Below, piece after piece: positions 1 through 4,834 of a DNA stretch of 6,706 nucleotides. The position numbers and the translations under genes are program-made. The first letter of the stretch is position 1. Every line of letters begins with the position of its first letter. Origin of the DNA: Vulcanisaeta sp. UBA163. GTDB lineage: Archaea > Thermoproteota > Thermoprotei > Thermoproteales > Thermocladiaceae. The notes beneath the pieces are model-generated. The model was not told the origin of the DNA and ran no database searches. It was given only the letters and a program-made list of their open reading frames with translations. The DNA lies in NCBI GenBank assembly GCA_002496475.1, contig DAJV01000003.1, positions 5,479-12,184 of the forward strand, given 5' to 3'.

Positions 1-29
1 CCCCTTTGACCTGGCTCGGGCACCCCCGC
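1..29 (-). tRNA. tRNA-Leu, 5' portion only (truncated by window edge)
   Basis: Read on the minus strand from position 29, the sequence starts with GCGGGGG (acceptor stem 5' strand), then T (position 8) and G, then CCC, the D-loop GAGCCAGGTCAAA, and GGGG. The three-pair D stem and this D-loop are typical of archaeal class II tRNAs, and together with the GCGGGGG acceptor strand they match tRNA-Leu best. tRNA-Ser is the alternative, though it usually has a different acceptor stem. The anticodon, variable arm and 3' end lie outside the window, so the isoacceptor cannot be named and an intron cannot be excluded. It lies 42 nt downstream of the methyltransferase stop codon on the same strand and has its own TATA box. 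Confidence 0.8.
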
Positions 30-52
30 AGGATTAACTTATTCCTCATGGG

Positions 53-60
53 ATTTTTAA
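53..60 (-). promoter_or_regulatory. TATA box for the tRNA-Leu
   Basis: The minus strand reads TTAAAAAT here, preceded by CC and six A residues that could serve as the TFB recognition element. The box centre is about 27-28 nt upstream of the first tRNA base (29), the standard archaeal spacing. The whole promoter fits in the 42-nt gap after the methyltransferase stop. The same run is T-rich on the plus strand, but no plus-strand gene ends nearby, so a promoter is a better reading than a terminator. Confidence 0.6.
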
Positions 61-71
61 TTTTTTGGTCA

Positions 72-719
72 TTATTTTCCTGGGCATTCTATTCGTGCGA
101 GGAATACCTCGGTTTTGTATGCTCTTCTTCTGTGGTGTTTGTACATGAGTGGTATTGTTATTGCCACCCTATCTAAAACACTTATTGTGCATCCCCATGA
201 ATTAACCTTATTGCTTACGTAGTTTAGGGTGCTTAACTTATGTATTGTGTATATTATGTTGCTGTATTTTGCGGCTGTACTTAGGAATTTAATATCGAGT
301 CCCCTCTCGGTCCATATCCCAAATGGTGGGTTTTGAAACACAATGTTGAATTTGCCTATTAGTTCGAGGTTTCTGACGTCCTCTACTATGAAATCCACAC
401 TATTAAGGTTGTAATTACCCGCTGACCCCCTGGCTATGTCTATGGCACCCCGGTCAACGTCCACACAGAGTACCTGTACTGCACCCATTAGTGCCGCTGC
501 TATTGCAAACCTGCCTGTTCCACAGCCTAGGTCGAGCACCCTCGCGTTAGTTAGGTAATTCCTCATGTGAGCATCCCAAACTGCAACCGCTACTATGTTT
601 GCGTCGGTTACGTATTGCTCAAGCCTCAGCCTTGGCGCCCTATAACCCGGTATGCCCTGTATTACTAGTTCTAGTTCCCTTAAGCTGTGTATTTCAGGAT
701 CTCTGACCGTCCTCATCAT
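72..719 (-). CDS. METTL5-like SAM-dependent RNA (rRNA) N6-adenine methyltransferase
   Basis: A 215-residue class I methyltransferase. The SAM-binding motif DLGCGTG is at residues 63-69, an acidic ribose-binding motif (VDVD) follows near 86-89, EDV is at 113-115, and the catalytic NPPFG of amino-group methylases is at 130-134. The N-terminal RLEQYVTDANI, the IYTIHK at 156-161 and the basic patch near 194-199 followed by EVFL are typical of archaeal METTL5-like proteins. The eukaryotic homologue methylates one adenosine of small-subunit rRNA. Use of rRNA as substrate here is inferred from the family. Two consecutive ATG codons (717-719 and 714-716) make the exact start uncertain by one residue. 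No TATA box lies in the 34-nt gap after the upstream PhoU-like gene and only a weak GGTAG precedes the start, so cotranscription is likely. The length is normal for the family. Confidence 0.85.
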   Translation of the reverse strand: MMRTVRDPEIHSLRELELVIQGIPGYRAPRLRLEQYVTDANIVAVAVWDAHMRNYLTNARVLDLGCGTGRFAIAAALMGAVQVLCVDVDRGAIDIARGSAGNYNLNSVDFIVEDVRNLELIGKFNIVFQNPPFGIWTERGLDIKFLSTAAKYSNIIYTIHKLSTLNYVSNKVNSWGCTISVLDRVAITIPLMYKHHRRRAYKTEVFLARIECPGK

Positions 720-753
720 TCAGCTACCGACGTGTTCATCATGGGTAAGTCCC

Positions 754-1743
754 CTATTCATCACTGCCCAGTTCCTCCCCAGTCACTAGCCTGGTGGGTT
801 TTGCAATACCCCTCACATGCCTACTGAAGGCAGCCTCGGCTATGTCGGCTGCTAAAGCCACTATTAATTGCCCCTCGTGTATTGATGCCGTCAGTAGGCC
901 GCTTAACCCAGTGCATCCCATGTTGGCTAACTCCAGCATGTTATTAAGCATGCGTTCCCTATCCAGCAGGACCTTTAGGGCATTATTTATATTATTGTCC
1001 AGGTATGCGTATACGGCCTTCATTACGTATGTCCAGACATCCCTAAGTTTCTCACCGATCTCACGCTTACACTGGGTTGCCTGTACCCTCATGAAGGCGT
1101 TTGAGAGTCTATCCAGGGCATCTGCAGCGTGTTCCAGGTTCTTAACCACGATGGTATCATCAATGGCCCTCTTCGGGTCCTTGAAGGATAACTTCTTTAT
1201 TGTCCTTAGCGCCAGGAAGTAGAGCTTGTCCATTTGGTCATCGAGTTCAAGGACCTCCTTGAGTGAATCCCCCTTTCCCGTCCCAAGGTAGTCAATGAAC
1301 TTGTTGAACATGGAGTTTAGGATATTCGCCATACTGTTTATTACCTCATTTAGGTCAACATTTGTCTCGCTGGTTGCCACCTTAATCAACACACTACCAT
1401 CACTCTCAAGCATCAATGAACCTGGTAGTTTATTCTCGACATTAGAGAACGCCCTCCTAATACTATCCTTCTGTCCAATTATCTCCACATTATCGTAACC
1501 CTCAATGTAACTCGCGATTATTACCCTCGTCGCCTCATCAATGGCGCCACTGAGTGATATGCTGACTTCATTGGTTTCGCCGCCTGCCTGAGTCACTGGT
1601 TTAACCACAATGACCTTACCGACTAGGCTCACCTCAACAACATCACCAATACCCACGCTTATCATATCGAGCCAACGCCGAGGTAGCGTAATACCAATGC
1701 TCTTCTCACCAATCCTAATAACCCTCCTGTAAATTGATGACAC
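754..1743 (-). CDS. AbrB-domain PhoU-like phosphate uptake regulator
   Basis: A 329-residue protein. The first ~50 residues (RRVIRIGEKSIGITLPRRWL, then a beta-rich GDVVEVSLVGKVIVVKP) form an AbrB/SpoVT-type swapped-hairpin DNA-binding domain. The rest is largely helical and has PhoU-type features, including LEHAADALDRL (about 203-213) and a final helix with AADIAEAAF. This fusion is common in archaea and is usually annotated as a phosphate uptake regulator; DNA binding and a phosphate link are inferred from the family. The open frame extends to an ATG at 1818, but those 25 extra residues are encoded by the promoter (DFY comes from the TATA box). I therefore choose GTG at 1741-1743, about 24 nt downstream of the TATA box and right before the AbrB domain. 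No Pst transporter gene is in the window. It is probably cotranscribed with the methyltransferase and is divergent from coaD. Confidence 0.85.
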   Translation of the reverse strand: MSSIYRRVIRIGEKSIGITLPRRWLDMISVGIGDVVEVSLVGKVIVVKPVTQAGGETNEVSISLSGAIDEATRVIIASYIEGYDNVEIIGQKDSIRRAFSNVENKLPGSLMLESDGSVLIKVATSETNVDLNEVINSMANILNSMFNKFIDYLGTGKGDSLKEVLELDDQMDKLYFLALRTIKKLSFKDPKRAIDDTIVVKNLEHAADALDRLSNAFMRVQATQCKREIGEKLRDVWTYVMKAVYAYLDNNINNALKVLLDRERMLNNMLELANMGCTGLSGLLTASIHEGQLIVALAADIAEAAFSRHVRGIAKPTRLVTGEELGSDE

Positions 1744-1760
1744 GCATATAGGGTTTAATT

Positions 1761-1800
1761 GGGTATAAAAATCTAAGTCTAAGGTAATATTTTTACACCC
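1761..1800. repeat. Inverted repeat in the phoU/coaD divergent promoter region (candidate operator)
   Basis: The left arm GGGTATAAAAAT (1761-1772) and right arm ATTTTTACACCC (1789-1800) are reverse complements at 11 of 12 positions, with a 16-nt spacer containing CTAAGTCTAAG, itself a short direct repeat. Outside the right arm, TTATATATAACCC (1802-1814) supplies another GGGTTATA half-site on the minus strand. The left arm covers the TATA box of the PhoU-like gene. Autoregulation by the AbrB domain encoded next door is plausible but inferred. AT-rich archaeal promoters often contain chance symmetry. Confidence 0.4.
1764..1771 (-). promoter_or_regulatory. TATA box of the PhoU-like gene
   Basis: The minus strand reads TTTTTATA, centred about 24-25 nt upstream of the GTG at 1743, which predicts a leaderless or nearly leaderless transcript. 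The box lies inside the left arm (1761-1772) of an inverted repeat, so a protein bound there would block TFB/TBP access and repress this gene. Confidence 0.65.
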
Positions 1801-1841
1801 ATTATATATAACCCACAATTAAATATGTAATTCATGGAAAA

Positions 1842-1854
1842 GCCGTGAAACGGC
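1842..1854. other. Short GC-rich hairpin in the divergent intergenic region
   Basis: GCCG and CGGC flank the loop TGAAA, giving a perfect 4-bp stem that stands out as the only GC-rich patch in the AT-rich spacer between the PhoU-like gene and coaD. It lies about 60 nt upstream of the coaD start and upstream of the proposed coaD TATA box, so it would not be in the coaD mRNA if that promoter is used. No function can be assigned. Confidence 0.25.
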
Positions 1855-1890
1855 CGGTTAATGAGGGAATCAATTTTATTAATAACAATA

Positions 1891-1898
1891 ATATAAAA
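1891..1898 (+). promoter_or_regulatory. TATA box of coaD
   Basis: ATATAAAA is centred about 21-22 nt upstream of the GTG start at 1916; the alternative register AATAATAT just upstream gives about 25 nt. Either predicts a leaderless coaD transcript. The purine-rich AATAACAATA just upstream could act as the TFB recognition element. Confidence 0.5.
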
Positions 1899-1915
1899 CA
1901 ATAGGGTGCTGTATA

Positions 1916-2386
1916 GTGCTGAGGTTTAGATTTAGGAAAGTGGCTGTTGGTGGCACATTCGACACACTGCACACCGGTCACACGGCTTTATTATTCACCG
2001 CGCTTAATTATGGCCATAAGGTGCTTGTTGGTGTTACAAGTGATGAGTTTGCCCAAGCCTATAAGACATACAAAGTGAAGCCGTTGAAGATTAGGTTCCT
2101 CAACCTGAGGAGTTTGATTAGGGAATTGGGTGGTGATGATAATAATGTAATAATTGATGTTATAAATGACCCATATGGACCGACCATAGTTGATCCAACC
2201 GTGGATGCCATAGTGGTTAGCCTTGAAACCCTGCCTAGGGCCATTGAGATAAACAACCTAAGGAGAGAGAGGGGATTACGTCCTCTCTATATCATTGTGG
2301 TTCCAATAATTAAGGATGGGTTCGGAAATAAGGTGTCCAGCACACTCATTAGGGATAGGACGGGAACGAAGGAGTTAAGTGACTAG
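1916..2386 (+). CDS. coaD: Phosphopantetheine adenylyltransferase, archaeal type (CoA biosynthesis)
   Basis: A 156-residue nucleotidyltransferase that transfers AMP from ATP to 4'-phosphopantetheine, giving dephospho-CoA, the penultimate step of coenzyme A synthesis in the cytosol. The N-terminus has the family signature GGTFDTLHTGH (residues 12-22), including the HxGH ATP-binding motif, and the C-terminal part has SSTLIR (141-146), the counterpart of the ISSTxIR motif. Length and motif spacing fit the archaeal COG1019 group, which differs from the bacterial CoaD. The start is GTG at 1916-1918, placed by the TATA box upstream and by the need for residues before the first beta strand (KVAVGG). 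A GTG at 1940 would cut into that strand. The stop overlaps the end of the convergent M28 peptidase gene by 12 bp. No other CoA-synthesis gene is in the window. Confidence 0.9.
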   Translation: MLRFRFRKVAVGGTFDTLHTGHTALLFTALNYGHKVLVGVTSDEFAQAYKTYKVKPLKIRFLNLRSLIRELGGDDNNVIIDVINDPYGPTIVDPTVDAIVVSLETLPRAIEINNLRRERGLRPLYIIVVPIIKDGFGNKVSSTLIRDRTGTKELSD

Positions 2387-3886
2387 GTTTATGTTCATGT
2401 CCTCGGTCAAGGACTCAATTATCTGCGTAATATACTCACTTAATCGCCTAGTGTCCCCTATGGTGCTTGTGTCCATGATTACCCTACCAGTCCCCATCTC
2501 CTCAACCCTAAGGGGTACTTGGTTAATGTCGTTTATGTTTATGAACCTCCTCACGTAGGATAATATGGAGTTTGTATATATAGTCTTCACGGAACCATCA
2601 CGCCTATACTCAACCAGGTACTTAGACAGCAGGTACTTAACTAACCTATAGGTTTCCCAATCCTCCCTGAGCTCTATACCAAGGCCCACACTTATTACGT
2701 CCCTGTTGAGGACTGAGATGTATGGTGACGGCGTTAGGTCATTCGACAGTAGGTGATTAAGCAGTTGGCGGGAAACCTTAAACGCCGAGTCTATTTCCTG
2801 GGTATTCACCTTGTCCTCCACGTCCTTATCCGTGTGATAGACGTCCCAGTAATAATCAAGGCTTGATAAGGTCATTGCTGGTATTCCATTCATCTCAAAG
2901 TTTAGGGAGTCAAAGTAGGGCTTTGGGAGCTCCCACTGCGTACTTACGAACTGGCTTAACTGCATTGACAAGTCCTCACTCGTGTGAGTCACGTACTGCC
3001 TACCAATAACATCTAGGTTAAGTATGGCATACACGCTGTTAAGCAAGTTCCTTCTCCTTAGGTACTCCACATACCTGGTGGAGCCGTACGCCCAGTACAG
3101 ACCTGCAAAGCCTGGGTTGCCTGCCTCCTCCGCCGTAAACGATATGAAACTCAACCCCCTCTTGAATGAGGACCTGTTTCTAACCACATTGAGTAAAAGT
3201 GATGAGCCAAGTCCAACACCAAGGCAATCATCTGCATAGCCCGTTAACCAATGGTCATGGTGAACAGCCAGTATTACGGATTCCTCCTTATCACCCTCTA
3301 GGTTTACAATTAGGTTATACCCAGTGCCGAGTTTCGTCTCAACATCACTAATGAAATCCACCTCCTCACCTACGTACTTGCTTAATTCCTCACCGACTTC
3401 CTTGGGTACGGTAAGGGCCGGCATGATTGGCGGTGGCGCCCTATCCCATGAGTAATCCGGAGTTGCTGTAATGACAATCCTCCTGGCAACACCCGGATAC
3501 TTGTCCTTGAAGATAACTGCAAGGGCTCCCTTCTCCATGGCCCTTATGTATATGTACTTCGCATCATCCATATCCTCTGGGAAGTCCGTGAGTAATATTT
3601 TGCCTCCCGAATCGTTTATATCCATTGTTAATTTACCCCTGCCAGAACCACCCAGGGTTAGCGGCATACTTAGTGCCCTGAATTCACTGCTGCCGTGAAT
3701 TATCCTCGAAAACCTATCCCTCCATATTAAGACACTCACTGGTTGTAATTCATAGGAGAATAGGGGATTGTCTATTTGATTGAGTAACCACTCTATGAAG
3801 TCATACTCTGCCGTCGAACCCCCCACCAAGTCCATATACGAAGAACACCTCCTCGCAATGCTAAACGCCATTGCCGACTCAGACAC
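2375..3886 (-). CDS. M28-family zinc aminopeptidase with PA-like domain
   Basis: A 503-residue metallopeptidase from the GTG at 3884-3886. The M28 metal site is complete and in order: HHDH (209-212), ADDCLG (about 218-223), TAEEAG with the general-base and metal-binding Glu pair (253-254), NLDVIG (Asp292) and YHTDKD (His351). A stretch before the catalytic core (about 70-170: GKILLTDFP, then EKGALAVIF, then PALTVPKEVGEEL) resembles a protease-associated (PA) domain. The last ~120 residues are not recognised. Substrate is unknown; family members remove N-terminal residues from peptides. No signal peptide or membrane anchor is seen, suggesting a cytosolic enzyme in peptide turnover. The open frame runs upstream to a TTG at 3952, but that extension translates the TATA box (residues TYIY), so it is rejected. 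ATG at 3871 is the next alternative start. Confidence 0.85.
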   Translation of the reverse strand: MSESAMAFSIARRCSSYMDLVGGSTAEYDFIEWLLNQIDNPLFSYELQPVSVLIWRDRFSRIIHGSSEFRALSMPLTLGGSGRGKLTMDINDSGGKILLTDFPEDMDDAKYIYIRAMEKGALAVIFKDKYPGVARRIVITATPDYSWDRAPPPIMPALTVPKEVGEELSKYVGEEVDFISDVETKLGTGYNLIVNLEGDKEESVILAVHHDHWLTGYADDCLGVGLGSSLLLNVVRNRSSFKRGLSFISFTAEEAGNPGFAGLYWAYGSTRYVEYLRRRNLLNSVYAILNLDVIGRQYVTHTSEDLSMQLSQFVSTQWELPKPYFDSLNFEMNGIPAMTLSSLDYYWDVYHTDKDVEDKVNTQEIDSAFKVSRQLLNHLLSNDLTPSPYISVLNRDVISVGLGIELREDWETYRLVKYLLSKYLVEYRRDGSVKTIYTNSILSYVRRFININDINQVPLRVEEMGTGRVIMDTSTIGDTRRLSEYITQIIESLTEDMNINLVT

Positions 3887-3904
3887 GCATAGCCCAGTGC
3901 AGAG

Positions 3905-3914
3905 ATAAATATAA
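3905..3914 (-). promoter_or_regulatory. TATA box of the M28 peptidase gene
   Basis: The minus strand reads TTATATTTAT, centred about 23-24 nt upstream of the GTG at 3886, which predicts a leaderless transcript. The box is nearly symmetrical in base composition and on the plus strand (ATAAATATAA) lies about 36 nt upstream of the small ORF at 3946, so it might serve both directions. Confidence 0.6.
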
Positions 3915-3945
3915 GTGTGTGGCGTAAATAATCTAAGAATTGGGA

Positions 3946-4122
3946 ATGGCAAAACAGGGACGATTGAACGAGTTCTATAGGCGTGTGAAATCCGTGATAC
4001 TACTATTAACGCTAGTCGTTATAATTATTATTAGAGGACATGGTTTTAACATCAGAAAGATGCATAATGAGGCTGTTGGCTTCATTGAGAAGACTGTGAA
4101 AGAGAGGAAATTACGTCATTGA
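3946..4122 (+). CDS. Possible small single-span membrane protein (58 aa)
   Basis: I do not recognise this family. The product would have a basic N-terminus (MAKQGRLNEFYRRVK), one hydrophobic helix (SVILLLTLVVIIIIRG, about residues 17-32) and a polar, mostly basic C-terminal tail, as in a small signal-anchor membrane peptide. In favour of coding: about 70% of its codons begin with a purine, arginine codons include AGG/AGA as in neighbouring genes, and it fills an otherwise gene-free 195-bp gap divergent from the peptidase. Against: the last 41 bp overlap antisense with the neighbouring 80-residue gene, there is no Shine-Dalgarno sequence, and the TATA spacing to ATG 3946 is loose. A TTG at 3940 would add two residues. 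It could also be chance. Confidence 0.4.
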   Translation: MAKQGRLNEFYRRVKSVILLLTLVVIIIIRGHGFNIRKMHNEAVGFIEKTVKERKLRH

Positions 4123-4324
4123 GTAATTCCGAGACATACTCATAATCCCTCCTACGCCTGGCCTTGGCAAACCTAGGCCTTAAACTAGGGTATTCCCTAA
4201 GGACCTCCCTGGCTATTAACTTGAGGAGTGTCATGCCCTCACTATTTAATGCACCATCCGAGTAATACTCCGAGTACGGATTGAGGAGTTCCTTAATATA
4301 CCTAATCACTGCCCCACTGACCAT
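4082..4324 (-). CDS. Small basic helical protein, function unknown (80 aa)
   Basis: No family is recognised. The 80-residue product looks all-helical: VIRYIKELLNPYSEYY, then EGMTLLKLIAREVLREYPSL, a strongly basic segment RPRFAKARRRRDYEYV (about 49-64) and a polar serine-rich tail. The basic stretch could bind nucleic acid, but that is a guess. Codon use (AGG arginine, many RNY-type codons) matches the neighbouring genes, supporting a real gene. The ATG at 4322-4324 lies 34 nt downstream of the membrane-protein stop on the same strand, so the two may be cotranscribed. An A-rich ATAAAAATT at 4354-4362 might instead supply a separate promoter with a short leader. The 3' end overlaps antisense with the small plus-strand ORF. 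Confidence 0.65.
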   Translation of the reverse strand: MVSGAVIRYIKELLNPYSEYYSDGALNSEGMTLLKLIAREVLREYPSLRPRFAKARRRRDYEYVSELLNDVISSLSQSSQ

Positions 4325-4330
4325 TTTAAA

Positions 4331-4346
4331 CCCAAACTAAATTGGG
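4331..4346. repeat. Short inverted repeat upstream of the 80-aa gene
   Basis: CCCAA and TTGGG face each other across six A/T-rich bases (ACTAAA) in the 34-nt gap between the membrane-protein stop and the ATG of the 80-residue gene. It could be a weak RNA hairpin or a protein site next to a start codon, or chance. No T-run follows it on the minus strand that would make it a convincing terminator. Confidence 0.25.
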
Positions 4347-4358
4347 CATGCCTAATTT

Positions 4359-4778
4359 TTATGGTTTCCAGGAAATTGCAAGAACAGACCCTATTAGGAG
4401 TAGTATAAAGCCTATGAAGAAACCACTGGCTCCCGTAAGGAATCCAATTATTGATAATATAAGGAGCACAACGCCTGTGCTATGCACGGAATTAACATCG
4501 TTTAATTTACCAAGCCTCAGCGAAAAGTAGGCGGCTAAGGCACTCACCACTAGTCCAATGATACCTACTACCGTCAGTATCACTGGCATGTATGTGAATA
4601 GGGGCATCATTGGGTAGTACCCAAGTCTATGGAATGCATAGTAGCGAGGGATTGCGATGGCGAAGCCCGCAAATGCCAATACTATTATCGAGCTTATTAT
4701 CATTAGTATACTACCTATTAAGGACAGTATGTATGCCATGTGCGGGGTTGCGACTTGTGTACCTGGTTGTTGACTCAT
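4359..4778 (-). CDS. Four-helix integral membrane protein, function unknown
   Basis: A 139-residue membrane protein of no recognised function. After a polar N-terminus (MSQQPGTQVATPH) come a long hydrophobic segment (about 14-44), a tyrosine/proline-rich loop (PRYYAFHRLGYYPMMP), a second helix (about 64-86), a short polar loop (RLGKLNDVNSVHS), and a hydrophobic hairpin (about 101-136) ending in LAISWKP. Small four-helix proteins of this build are common in Thermoproteota and carry only DUF names; I cannot assign one. The frame stays open to an ATG at 4817, but the extra 13 residues include the TATA box (FLK comes from TTTTTAAAG), so the ATG at 4776-4778 is chosen. It is transcribed from its own promoter 56 nt downstream of the acyl-CoA dehydrogenase and may be cotranscribed with the 80-residue gene. 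Confidence 0.75.
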   Translation of the reverse strand: MSQQPGTQVATPHMAYILSLIGSILMIISSIIVLAFAGFAIAIPRYYAFHRLGYYPMMPLFTYMPVILTVVGIIGLVVSALAAYFSLRLGKLNDVNSVHSTGVVLLILSIIGFLTGASGFFIGFILLLIGSVLAISWKP

Positions 4779-4803
4779 ACCTGCCCATGTAAGGCATTGT
4801 TCC

Positions 4804-4811
4804 TTTAAAAA
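4804..4811 (-). promoter_or_regulatory. TATA box of the membrane protein gene
   Basis: The minus strand reads TTTTTAAA, centred about 29 nt upstream of the ATG at 4778. With usual archaeal spacing the transcript would start 2-3 nt before the ATG, so it is practically leaderless. It sits in the 56-nt gap after the acyl-CoA dehydrogenase stop codon, arguing that the membrane protein is not solely dependent on read-through from that gene. Confidence 0.6.
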
Positions 4812-4834
4812 CCACACTCACCACATACAAGTCA

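Noticed and set aside
51..68. T-rich run on the plus strand taken as a terminator
   Set aside because: No plus-strand gene ends upstream of it. On the minus strand the same bases form a TATA box at the right distance from the tRNA.
794..1222. 142-aa plus-strand open frame
   Set aside because: It lies wholly antisense inside the PhoU-like gene, has no promoter, and its composition (Ser/Leu/Ala-rich, no motif) is that of a shadow frame.
1744..1818. N-terminal extension of the PhoU-like protein from ATG 1818
   Set aside because: The extension translates the TATA box and promoter spacer, and the AbrB domain begins right after GTG 1743.
3200..3206. TGATGA box-C-like sequence inside the peptidase gene (plus strand)
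   Set aside because: No box D follows at a suitable distance and the bases are explained by conserved coding sequence on the other strand.
3887..3952. N-terminal extension of the M28 peptidase from TTG 3952
   Set aside because: It encodes the TATA box (residues TYIY) and has no signal-peptide features; GTG 3886 has standard leaderless spacing.
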